From contig JADKIA010000008.1 of the NCBI GenBank assembly GCA_016721465.1, positions 434,001 through 498,000 on the forward strand: a stretch of DNA of 64,000 bases. Reading direction: 5' to 3'. A model generated the notes under the pieces. It had not been told where the DNA came from. It made no database searches and worked only from the letters and a program-made list of their open reading frames with translations. Shown here in pieces: positions 26,233 through 35,695 of this stretch (its first letter is position 1; the number at the start of each line of letters is the position of its first letter). The position numbers and the translations under genes are program-made. This stretch comes from Ideonella sp. (GTDB taxonomy: Bacteria > Pseudomonadota > Gammaproteobacteria > Burkholderiales > Burkholderiaceae_C).

Positions 26233-26326
26233 CCCCCCGGAGCGCCCTTCGGTCGCTTCGCCCCAAGGGGGGCGGGCCGCTGGCGGCCCGGCAAAGCCGG
26301 GTCCGCGGCGGCTGCTGGCTTGGGTG
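26233..26326. repeat. Dispersed GC-rich repeat, copy 1
   Basis: The pattern CCCCCCGGAGCGCCCTTCGG ... GGCGGCCCGGCAAAGCCGG ... CGGCTTGGG-type recurs at 30596-30755 and 40224-40309. The unit contains several short palindromes and could form hairpins or end transcription. Such units are common in Burkholderiales genomes. Confidence 0.8.
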
Positions 26327-26411
26327 CGGTGGTGTACGTTCCAGGGTGGAGCACTGCGGTTCCTCGCGCTTGGCCCATTAGGGTTATGCCCAGGTATCCA
26401 TGGCCGGACCC

Positions 26412-26429
26412 TATGCAGATGATTGCATA
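26412..26429. promoter_or_regulatory. Operator TATGCA-N6-TGCATA upstream of aorA
   Basis: A perfect inverted repeat with spacer gatgat, 62 bp before the aorA start, identical in arms and spacing to the site before tupB. The shared site links tungstate uptake with the tungsten enzyme. The remainder of this 258-bp gap is the dispersed repeat and no gene. Confidence 0.65.
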
Positions 26430-26490
26430 GCGCCTCTTGCCATGTGTGTGGGGGGCCTGTCTGTCCACGCCCTTCCTGGAGAAGAACACC

Positions 26491-26967
26491 ATGCAGAAAA
26501 GCCTGCACATCAACCCGGACAAGTGCACCGGGTGCCTGCAATGCGAAATGGCCTGTTCGTTCGAGAACTACGCCACCTACGCCCCGGCCAAGTCGCGCAT
26601 CAAGGTGTTCGACTTCCACCACACCGGCCGCAAGGTGCCTTACACCTGCACTCAGTGCGACGAGGCCTGGTGCCTGCACGCCTGCCCGGTGGATGCCATC
26701 AGCGTGGACAAGGCCACCGGCGCCAAGGTGGTCAACGAGACCACCTGCGTGGGCTGCAAGGTCTGCACCATCAGCTGCCCCTTCGGCACCATCAACTACG
26801 TGCAGGAAACCGGCAAGGTGCAGAAGTGCGACCTGTGCGGCGGCGACCCCGCCTGCGCCACGGCCTGCCCCACCGGCGCCATCACCTACATCGATGCCAA
26901 CTGGACGGGCCTGAACAAGATGGCCGCCTGGGCGGACAAGCTCGGCAACCAGCCCGCATCGGCCTAA
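26491..26967 (+). CDS. aorA: AOR ferredoxin-like subunit with four 4Fe-4S clusters
   Basis: The 158-residue protein has four Cys groups: CTGCLQCEMAC (from residue 12), CTQCDEAWCLHACP, CVGCKVCTISCP and CDLCGGDPACATACP. This matches the polyferredoxin subunit of the bacterial three-subunit aldehyde oxidoreductases described in Aromatoleum. There it wires the tungsten subunit to the FAD subunit. CTGGAG lies about 8 bp before ATG 26491. It is cytoplasmic, with no leader. It is 24 bp ahead of aorB. Confidence 0.9.
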   Translation: MQKSLHINPDKCTGCLQCEMACSFENYATYAPAKSRIKVFDFHHTGRKVPYTCTQCDEAWCLHACPVDAISVDKATGAKVVNETTCVGCKVCTISCPFGTINYVQETGKVQKCDLCGGDPACATACPTGAITYIDANWTGLNKMAAWADKLGNQPASA

Positions 26968-26991
26968 CCCGACGTCAAAGGAGAAATCATC

Positions 26992-28839
26992 ATGTCCTGG
27001 GCAGGAAAAATCCTTCGCGTCAACCTCACCGCCGGCACGGTCAAGTCCGAGCCGCTGAACATGACCTGGGCCAAGCAGTACCTGGGCTCGCGTGGTCTGG
27101 CTTCGAAGTACCTGATCGAAGAGATCAACGCATCCGTCGACCCGCTGTCGGCCGACAACAAGATCATCTGGGCCACCGGCCCGCTCACCGGCACCATGGC
27201 CTCCACCGGCGGCCGCTACACCGTCGTCACCAAGGGCCCCCTCACCGGCGCCATTGCCTGCTCCAACTCGGGCGGCTATTGGGGCGCCGAGCTGAAGATG
27301 GCGGGCTGGGACATGGTCATCTTCGAAGGCGCCTCGGCCAAGCCGGTGTACCTGTCGATCAGCGACGACGTGGCCGAGTTGAAGGACGCCTCCCACCTGT
27401 GGGGCAAGAGCGTCTGGGAAACTGAAAGCCAGCTGAAGAAGCAGCACCAGGATCCGCAACTGCGCATCAGCTCCATCGGCCTGGCCGGTGAGAACCAGGT
27501 GCTGTTCGCCGCCGTGGTGAACGACCTGCACCGCGCCGCCGGCCGCTCGGGCGTGGGCGCCGTGATGGGCAGCAAGAACCTGAAGGCCATCGCCGTGCGC
27601 GGCACCAAGGGCGTGGGCAACCTGGTGAACCCGAAGGAGTTCATGAAGGTCGTGGCCGAGAAGAAGAAGATCCTCGCCGACAACGCCGTCACCGGCCAGG
27701 GCCTGCCGGCCTACGGCACCCAGGTGCTGATGGCGGTGATCAACGAAGTGGGCGCGCTGCCCACCCGCAACCACCGCGACAGCCAGTTCGAAGGCGCCAA
27801 GGACATCGGCGCCGAGGCCATGGGCACGCCGCGCGCCACCGATGGCAAGAAGCACCTGGTGACCAACCAGGCCTGCTTTGGCTGCACCATCGCCTGCGGC
27901 CGCATCAGCAAGATGGACCAGACCCACTTCTCGGTGCAGAACAAGCCCGAATACTGGGGTGCCTCTGGCGGACTGGAATACGAAGCGGCCTGGGCCCTCG
28001 GCGCCGCCAACGGCGTCAACGACCTGGAAGCGCTGCAGTACGCCAACCTGCTGTGCAACGAGCAGGGCATGGACCCGATCTCCTTCGGCGCCACCATTGG
28101 TGCGGTGATGGAGCTCTATGAAATGGGCGTCATCAAGAAGGAACAGCTCGGCATCGAGGCCCCGTTCGGCTCGGCCAAGGCGCTGTGCGAGTTTGCCGAG
28201 ATGACCGCCAAGGGCGTGGGCTTCGGCAAGGAAATCGGCATGGGCTCCAAGCGCCTGTGCGCCAAGTACGGCCACCCCGAGCTGAGCATGAGCGTCAAGG
28301 GCCAGGAGTTCCCGGCCTACGACGCGCGCGGCATCCAGGGCATGGGCCTGACCTACGCCACCAGCAACCGCGGCGCCTGCCACCTGCGCAGCTACACCGT
28401 GGCCTCGGAAGTGATGGGCATCCCCGTCAAGACCGACCCGCTGGTGGCCGAAGGCAAGCCCGAGCTGGTGATGGCCTTCCAGGACGCCACCGCGGCGTTC
28501 GACTCGGCCGGCGTGTGTGTGTTCACCACCTTTGCCTGGGGCCTGGCGGACCTGCAACCGCAGGTGGCCGCCGCCTGTGGAGACGAGTTCACGCTGGAGA
28601 ACATGGCCTTGATCGGCGAGCGCGTGTGGAACATGGAGCGCGACTTCAACAACCGCGCCGGCTTCACCGCCAAGGACGACACGCTGCCTCCGCGCCTGCT
28701 GAACGAGCCGGCCAAGACCGGCCCGGCCAAAGGCCTGGTGAGCAAGCTGCCGGAGATGCTGCCCAAGTACTACAACGTGCGCGGCTGGAACGCCGACGGC
28801 ACGCTCACGGCGCAGACCCGGGCCAAGCTCGGTCTCTGA
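26992..28839 (+). CDS. aorB: Tungsten-dependent aldehyde:ferredoxin oxidoreductase
   Basis: The 615-residue catalytic subunit matches the AOR family: N-terminal GKILRVNLTAGTVKSEPL, the pyranopterin region GGRYTVVTKGPLTGAIACSNSGG, and AAGRSGVGAVMGSKNLKAIAV. The 4Fe-4S ligands are C295, C298, C302 and C509 (DSAGVCVF). The enzyme holds a bis-tungstopterin and oxidises aldehydes to acids, or in some systems reduces acids. It is full length. The neighbouring tungstate importer and MoaD-like protein supply metal and cofactor functions. A hairpin terminator follows, which may set a lower level of the downstream genes. Confidence 0.95.
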   Translation: MSWAGKILRVNLTAGTVKSEPLNMTWAKQYLGSRGLASKYLIEEINASVDPLSADNKIIWATGPLTGTMASTGGRYTVVTKGPLTGAIACSNSGGYWGAELKMAGWDMVIFEGASAKPVYLSISDDVAELKDASHLWGKSVWETESQLKKQHQDPQLRISSIGLAGENQVLFAAVVNDLHRAAGRSGVGAVMGSKNLKAIAVRGTKGVGNLVNPKEFMKVVAEKKKILADNAVTGQGLPAYGTQVLMAVINEVGALPTRNHRDSQFEGAKDIGAEAMGTPRATDGKKHLVTNQACFGCTIACGRISKMDQTHFSVQNKPEYWGASGGLEYEAAWALGAANGVNDLEALQYANLLCNEQGMDPISFGATIGAVMELYEMGVIKKEQLGIEAPFGSAKALCEFAEMTAKGVGFGKEIGMGSKRLCAKYGHPELSMSVKGQEFPAYDARGIQGMGLTYATSNRGACHLRSYTVASEVMGIPVKTDPLVAEGKPELVMAFQDATAAFDSAGVCVFTTFAWGLADLQPQVAAACGDEFTLENMALIGERVWNMERDFNNRAGFTAKDDTLPPRLLNEPAKTGPAKGLVSKLPEMLPKYYNVRGWNADGTLTAQTRAKLGL

Positions 28840-28862
28840 TCCGCGGCCCCCAAGCCAAAGCC

Positions 28863-28888
28863 AAGGCGGTTCTCGGACCGCCTTTTTT
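28863..28888 (+). terminator. Intra-operon terminator or attenuator after aorB
   Basis: Perfect 8-bp stem AAGGCGGT / ACCGCCTT with a 6-nt loop, followed by TTTT, in the 66-bp gap before aorC. It should reduce read-through, so aorA and aorB would be made in excess over aorC. Confidence 0.75.
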
Positions 28889-28905
28889 CATCCTGGAGCC
28901 CATCC

Positions 28906-30300
28906 ATGAAGCACGTCATCCTCGGCGCCGGCCCGGCCGGCGTCATCGCCGCCGAAACCATCCGCAAGCATGCCCCCACGGACGAGATCGTCGTCATCGG
29001 CGACGAGCCGGAGGCGCCCTACTCGCGCATGGCCATCCCCTACCTGCTGATCGGCAAGGTGGGCGAGCCCGGCACGCACCTGCGCCACGCGGCCGATCAC
29101 TTTGCGCGTCAGCGCATTGCGCTGCAGCGCGGCAAGGCCAAGTCCGTGGACTCGGCGCGCCGCACGGTGCTGCTGGAAGACGGCAGCACCGTGGCCTTCG
29201 ACAAGCTGCTCATCACCACCGGCTCCTCACCGGCCACGCCGCCCATCCCCGGCATCCAGGGCCCGGGCGTGCACTCGTGCTGGACCTTGGCCGACGCCCG
29301 CGCCATCATGGCCCTGGCCAAGCCCGGTGCCCGCGTGCTGCAGATGGGTGCGGGCTTCATCGGCTGCATCATCATGGAGGCACTGGCGACGCGCGGCGTC
29401 AAGCTGTCCGTCGTGGAGATGGGCGACCGCATGGTGCCGCGCATGATGGGTCCCACGGCGGGCGGCATGATCAAGGCCTGGTGCGAAGCCAAGGGCGTGA
29501 CCGTGTACACCGGCGCGCGCGTCGAGGCCATCGAGCGGCCAGGCGCGGTGGCCCCGGCGGCCCCGCCGGCCGCAGCCCATGAGCCCGGCCTGCTGGGCAA
29601 GATCGCGCAGGCCATCGGCCTGGGCGCGGCGCCCACACCACCGCCCGTGGCGCCTGCGCCGGCCGCGTCCAACGCGCCGATGACCGTGCGGCTGTCCACC
29701 GGCCAGCGCCTGGAGGCCGACCTGGTCATCAGCGCCACGGGTGTGCGACCCAACATCGGCTTCCTCGAGCACTCCGGCATCCGCTGCCTGGTGGGCGTGC
29801 TCACCGACGAGCACCTGCAGACCAACGTCTCCGGCATCTACGCCGCCGGCGATTGCGCCGAGGCCTTCGACAAGGTCAGCGGCAAGACCATCGTCAGCGC
29901 CATCCAGCCCAATGCCGCCGAGCAGGCCCGCGTGGCTGCGTTGAACATGGTGGGCCAGGCGGCCGAACTCAAAGGCGTCACGCAGATCAACGTGCTCGAT
30001 ACCTTGGGCCTGATTTCCACCAGCTTCGGCAACTGGCAGGGCGTGCCCGGTGGCGAGCATGTGGAGTTGACCGACCAGGCCGCCCGCCGCCACTTGAGCC
30101 TGCAGTTCAGTGGCGACAGGATGGTGGGCTGCAACTCGGTGGGCTGGACCGACCACGTGGGCGTGATGCGCGGCCTGGTGGAAGGCGAGGTTCAACTCAG
30201 CAACGAGTGGAAGCAACGCCTGCTGGCCGACCCCACGCAGCTGATGGAGGCCTACCTGGCCAATGCCCAGGGCGCGCAAGCCCCTGCGCACGTGCGCTGA
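28906..30300 (+). CDS. aorC: AOR-associated FAD/NAD(P)-dependent oxidoreductase
   Basis: The 464-residue flavoprotein has an N-terminal FAD loop VILGAGPAGVIAAE, a second dinucleotide loop VLQMGAGFIGCIIMEALA near 146-163 and the FAD-closing motif GIYAAGDCAEAFD. It fits the FAD subunit of AOR complexes, which couples aldehyde oxidation to NAD reduction. A low-complexity Pro/Ala insertion (about residues 206-262, with a short helix LLGKIAQAIGLG) lies between the second Rossmann segment and the next strand. GGAGCC lies just before ATG 28906. Confidence 0.88.
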   Translation: MKHVILGAGPAGVIAAETIRKHAPTDEIVVIGDEPEAPYSRMAIPYLLIGKVGEPGTHLRHAADHFARQRIALQRGKAKSVDSARRTVLLEDGSTVAFDKLLITTGSSPATPPIPGIQGPGVHSCWTLADARAIMALAKPGARVLQMGAGFIGCIIMEALATRGVKLSVVEMGDRMVPRMMGPTAGGMIKAWCEAKGVTVYTGARVEAIERPGAVAPAAPPAAAHEPGLLGKIAQAIGLGAAPTPPPVAPAPAASNAPMTVRLSTGQRLEADLVISATGVRPNIGFLEHSGIRCLVGVLTDEHLQTNVSGIYAAGDCAEAFDKVSGKTIVSAIQPNAAEQARVAALNMVGQAAELKGVTQINVLDTLGLISTSFGNWQGVPGGEHVELTDQAARRHLSLQFSGDRMVGCNSVGWTDHVGVMRGLVEGEVQLSNEWKQRLLADPTQLMEAYLANAQGAQAPAHVR

Positions 30301-30327
30301 GGCGGGATGGTGCACAGTGCCAGCACG

Positions 30328-30588
30328 ATGACGATCAACATCACCTTCAAGCTCTACGCCAGCCTCACCGACCACCTGCCGCCCGACGCGCGCCGCGACA
30401 ACCGAATGCCGATGACCGTGGCCCCCACGGCCACCATTGCCGACATCGTGGCGCCGTTCAACATGCCGCCCAAGCTGCTGCACCTGGTGTTGGTCAACGG
30501 CGTGTTCGTCGCGCCGGAGGACCGTGCCACGCGCACCTTGGTCGAGGGTGACGTGCTGGCCATCTGGCCTCCCATCGCCGGCGGGTGA
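30328..30588 (+). CDS. MoaD/ThiS-family sulfur carrier protein
   Basis: The 86-residue beta-grasp protein ends in the activated-thiocarboxylate GG tail (WPPIAGG) and has LYASLTDHLPP and VNGVFVAPEDRATRTL blocks. MoaD-type proteins carry sulfur for the dithiolene of molybdopterin/tungstopterin. Its place behind aorC suggests a dedicated sulfur donor or maturation factor for the tungsten cofactor. ATG 30328 is preferred to ATG 30307 because it precedes the first strand, though the upstream start adds only 7 residues. A dispersed repeat follows. Confidence 0.82.
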   Translation: MTINITFKLYASLTDHLPPDARRDNRMPMTVAPTATIADIVAPFNMPPKLLHLVLVNGVFVAPEDRATRTLVEGDVLAIWPPIAGG

Positions 30589-30595
30589 TGTCGTT

Positions 30596-30755
30596 CCCCC
30601 CGGAGCGCCTTCGGCGCATCCCCCCGAGGGGGCCGAGCCCGGACGAGGATCAGTCCCTGCGGACTGATCCTCGCCAGCGAGGGCCAGCCGGCATGCTTGA
30701 CGGCTGGCGGACGCTGGCGGCCCGGCAAAGCCGGTTCCGCGGCGTCGGCTTGGGC
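30596..30755. repeat. Dispersed GC-rich repeat, copy 2, with nested hairpins
   Basis: It shares the ends CCCCGGAGCGCCTTCGGCGC and GGCGGCCCGGCAAAGCCGGTTCCGCGGCG...CTTGGG with copies 1 and 3. About 75 bp in its middle is extra and holds a perfect 13-bp hairpin (30644-30656 with 30661-30673) and an 8-bp hairpin (30683-30690 with 30701-30708). Confidence 0.8.
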
Positions 30756-30768
30756 GGTGTTGCTTCGG

Positions 30769-31080
30769 ATGACGGCCATGCGGCCTGAGTTCCCGATGCA
30801 ATTCGAGCGCGAGCACGGTTGCACCGAAGCCGAGTGGCTCGGCTGGCTGCCGGGGGCGGTGCGCAATCATGCGCTCGACACAGGCGTGCCTGGCCAGGCG
30901 AGCGTGACGATCCATGGCGGCTCGTTGTCGCTTCAATGGCATGCGCTCGAACCTCGCCGGCTGGGCCTGGCGCGGTTCCCACGCCTGATGATGCGCTACC
31001 GCTTCGACGGGCTGGATGCCAACGAGCGGGCCACCTTCATGCGCTACTTCGACCTGTACATGCAGCGCGGCGGGGGGTGA
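30769..31080 (+). CDS. Small protein of unknown function in the aor cluster
   Basis: The 103-residue product has no signal peptide, membrane helix or known motif. It contains one Cys (EHGC) and three close Trp residues, and ends in a helix (NERATFMRYFDLYMQRGGG) with a Gly-rich tail. ATG 30769 sits at the end of the dispersed repeat; ATG 30778 is an alternative. Its position after the MoaD-like gene corresponds to the end of aor operons and may indicate a maturation role, which I cannot confirm. The base composition and coding bias look real. Confidence 0.6.
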   Translation: MTAMRPEFPMQFEREHGCTEAEWLGWLPGAVRNHALDTGVPGQASVTIHGGSLSLQWHALEPRRLGLARFPRLMMRYRFDGLDANERATFMRYFDLYMQRGGG

Positions 31081-31162
31081 GGGAGTCTGGGGGCCTCGGG
31101 TTTGTCCTCGCAACGGGGGTTTGCCCAAGGGCGTGGTGTGACTCAGAATCGGCGGACAGACC

Positions 31163-33315
<2,153 letters not shown>

Positions 33316-33319
<4 letters not shown>

Positions 33320-33693
33320 ACAAGATCCTTCTGGTCGAGGACAACGAACTCAACCGGGACATGCTGTCGCGCCGACTGATGCGCAAGGGTTACGACGTGC
33401 TGCTGGCGATTGATGGCGAACAGGCGCTCCAAATCGCTTCCACGGCGGCGCCGGCTTTGATCCTGATGGACATGAGCCTGCCTGGCATGGACGGTTGGGA
33501 GGCCACGCGTCGCCTGAAGGCGAACCCGGCAACGCATGCGATCCCGGTGGTCGCCTTGACTGCGCATGCGATGGTCAGCGACCGCGACTCGGCCTTGGCC
33601 GCTGGTTGCGACGACTTCGACACCAAGCCAGTCGAGTTCGACCGATTGCTTGCCAAGCTCGACGCATTGCTCGGCCGAGCACCGCCGCCATGA
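33316..33693 (+). CDS. Single-domain response regulator (CheY/DivK-like)
   Basis: The 125-residue protein is only a receiver domain: LLVEDNELNRDML, phosphoacceptor Asp in LILMDMSLPGMDGW, switch Thr in VVALTAHAM and Lys in FDTKPVEFD. It can shuttle phosphate or block other partners but cannot bind DNA. ATG 33316 overlaps the kinase stop and its own stop overlaps the cyclase start, making a tightly coupled three-gene operon. Confidence 0.9.
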
Positions 33694-35258
33694 GCGTTGA
33701 CCCGGCCTGGCTGGCCCACCTGCGACACGAGTTGCGCACGCCGTTGAACCACGTGATCGGCTACAGCGAGATGCTGCTCGAGGACATGCCTGAGAGTGAG
33801 CACGCCGATTTCCTGGCAGCGTTGCGCCGCGTGCATGTCAACGCGCGCGTCGTGCAGTCACGCATCAACAGCTACCTGGGCTCAATGTGGGATGAAGCCG
33901 GCGAGCCCGATCTGAGCACACTGGCAAGTGAGCTTAGGCTGCTGGTGGATACGATGGTGGTTGACGTTGCCCAACTGCAGTCGCATCACGTGTCTTCGGC
34001 GCGACCGCAGTTGGCCCTCGACCTTGCTCGAATCGCATCCGCGGCGGCAGCGCTGCGTCAGCTGGCGGCGAGTGGTCTGGATCAGCCGCCGTCATTCCTG
34101 CCGGACGCGCGTGAGTGGCCACCCGAGCATGCAGTTGCGCCGGCCACTGACGTGGGTTGCGTTCTGGTCGTGGACGACGACCCGAACAACCGTGAAATTC
34201 TCCGGCGGTGGCTGGTGCGCGACGGGCACCAAGTGCTCCTCGCCGGCAGCGGCCACGAGGCGCTGGCCGTCCTGCGTGAGCAATCTGTCGACCTGATGCT
34301 GCTCGACATGATGATGCCCGATCAAAGCGGCCTGGATGTTCTGGGTGCGCTGAAGGCCGAACCGGCCGAAAGCCGACCGCCGGTGCTGGTGATTTCGGCC
34401 TACGACGAAGCGCACAGTGCAGTGCAATGCATCGAGGCAGGTGCCGAGGACTATCTGCCCAAGCCATTCGACCGTGTGTTGATGCGGGCCCGAGTTGGCG
34501 CCGCCATCGAGCGCAAGCGTCTGCGCGACCGCGAGGTTGAGCACCGGCGTCGCCTGGCCGAATGGAACAATGCGCTGGAGCAGCGCGTTGGCGAGCAGGT
34601 GGCCTTGCTCGAGCGCATGGCTCGGCTGAAGCGCTTCTTCTCGCCTCAACTTGCCGAGGCCATCGTGGCCGGCGGACGGGACGATCCTCTCGAAACCCAC
34701 CGTCGCGAGGTGACCGTGTGCTTTCTGGATCTCCGAGGTTTCACTGCCTTCGCGGAGGCGTCCGAGCCCGAGGAGGTGATGTCGGTGTTGCGCGAGTACC
34801 ACGCTGAAATGGGTCGTCTGATCATGATGCACGAAGGCACACTGGAGCGCTTCACAGGCGACGGGATGATGGTCTTCTTCAATGACCCCGTGCCCGTGCC
34901 GAACCCGGGCGAGCGCGTGGTGCGCATGGCAACCGAGATGCATCTGAGCGCGTCACAGCTGATCCAACGCTGGCGCCGTTACGGCTACGAACTGGGGCTG
35001 GGCATCGGCATCGCGCAGGGCTATGCGACGATTGGCGCGATCGGCTTCGAGGGACGCTGGGACTATGGCGCCATCGGCTCGGTCACCAATCTGGCGGCGC
35101 GTCTATGTGGCGAAGCCCTTCCTGGCCAAACGTTGATGTCGCGGCGCGTGCTGGCGCAGACCGAGCACCTGGTGGATGTGCGACACATCGGCGACTTGCT
35201 GCTCAAGGGCTTCCAAAGGCCAATACCGGCGTTCGAATTGATCGGGCTGCGCGGTTGA
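33690..35258 (+). CDS. Histidine-box/receiver/adenylate-guanylate cyclase fusion
   Basis: The 522-residue protein begins with a HisKA-like dimerisation box (LRHELRTPLNHVIGYSEMLL) with a phosphorylatable-looking His but no ATPase domain. A receiver domain (VVDDDPNN, LMLLDMMMPD, K of PKPF), a coiled coil (about 290-325) and a class III nucleotide cyclase follow. The cyclase keeps the metal Asp residues (CFLDLRGFTAF; FTGDGMMVFFND) and NLAARL, so it should be active, making cAMP or cGMP. The orphan His box may take phosphate from, or dimerise with, the hybrid kinase two genes upstream, which has a very similar box. This would link a membrane signal to a second messenger. Confidence 0.87.
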   Translation: MSVDPAWLAHLRHELRTPLNHVIGYSEMLLEDMPESEHADFLAALRRVHVNARVVQSRINSYLGSMWDEAGEPDLSTLASELRLLVDTMVVDVAQLQSHHVSSARPQLALDLARIASAAAALRQLAASGLDQPPSFLPDAREWPPEHAVAPATDVGCVLVVDDDPNNREILRRWLVRDGHQVLLAGSGHEALAVLREQSVDLMLLDMMMPDQSGLDVLGALKAEPAESRPPVLVISAYDEAHSAVQCIEAGAEDYLPKPFDRVLMRARVGAAIERKRLRDREVEHRRRLAEWNNALEQRVGEQVALLERMARLKRFFSPQLAEAIVAGGRDDPLETHRREVTVCFLDLRGFTAFAEASEPEEVMSVLREYHAEMGRLIMMHEGTLERFTGDGMMVFFNDPVPVPNPGERVVRMATEMHLSASQLIQRWRRYGYELGLGIGIAQGYATIGAIGFEGRWDYGAIGSVTNLAARLCGEALPGQTLMSRRVLAQTEHLVDVRHIGDLLLKGFQRPIPAFELIGLRG

Positions 35259-35264
35259 GTTTCA

Positions 35265-35588
35265 TTAAGAGGCGAGGCCCAAGTTGCTCGGTACATCCCA
35301 GCCCAGCAGTTCCGCCAGCCGCGTCACCACCCACACCGCCTCAGCCTCGCCAAAGCCCGATTCGGGCGTGACCAGTCCGGCCCGGATGCGCTCAAGCACC
35401 AGGTCCTCCGACACGCCCTGGTCGTGGTGCACCGCCTGCGCGTGGCCCACCAACATCTGCGCCATGTCCTCGCACAGCTCGTAGCGCGCGCGAAAGTCCT
35501 TCAACGGCACGGTCAGCCGGCCCCGTGCGTCGGCGTGGACCGCGTGGAACGATGGCGGAATCGGGATCTGGTACTCGTCGGTGGTCAT
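35265..35588 (-). CDS. Conserved Burkholderiales protein of unknown function
   Basis: The 107-residue product resembles short proteins in related genomes that databases label loosely as 'ATPase with chaperone activity', but it has no Walker motif. Visible blocks are IPIPPSFHAVHADARGRLTVP, ARYELCEDMAQMLV and EAEAVWVVTRLAELLGWDVP. It is probably cytoplasmic and acidic. ATG 35588 is chosen because the preceding frame lacks conserved character. It is divergent from the Memo-AMMECR1 gene. Confidence 0.7.
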   Translation of the reverse strand: MTTDEYQIPIPPSFHAVHADARGRLTVPLKDFRARYELCEDMAQMLVGHAQAVHHDQGVSEDLVLERIRAGLVTPESGFGEAEAVWVVTRLAELLGWDVPSNLGLAS

Positions 35589-35647
35589 GCCCGGTTGTAC
35601 CGCAGACCCGGATTCGAGGGCGTTGCCGAAGAACTGACGCGGCCCCC

Positions 35648-35675
35648 TTGAAGTTTGGCCGCGACGCTGTATGTT
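35648..35675 (+). promoter_or_regulatory. Candidate sigma-70 promoter of the Memo-AMMECR1 gene
   Basis: TTGAAG (35648-35653) and TATGTT (35670-35675) with 16 bp between, about 20 bp before the start codon and its GGAGAG ribosome site. Assigned by eye. Confidence 0.45.
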
Positions 35676-35695
35676 GGTATCTGGAGAGACCCACC

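Noticed and set aside
25069..28557. A 1162-codon open frame antisense to tup and aor genes
   Set aside because: Same reason; tupC, tupA, aorA and aorB on the plus strand are unmistakable.
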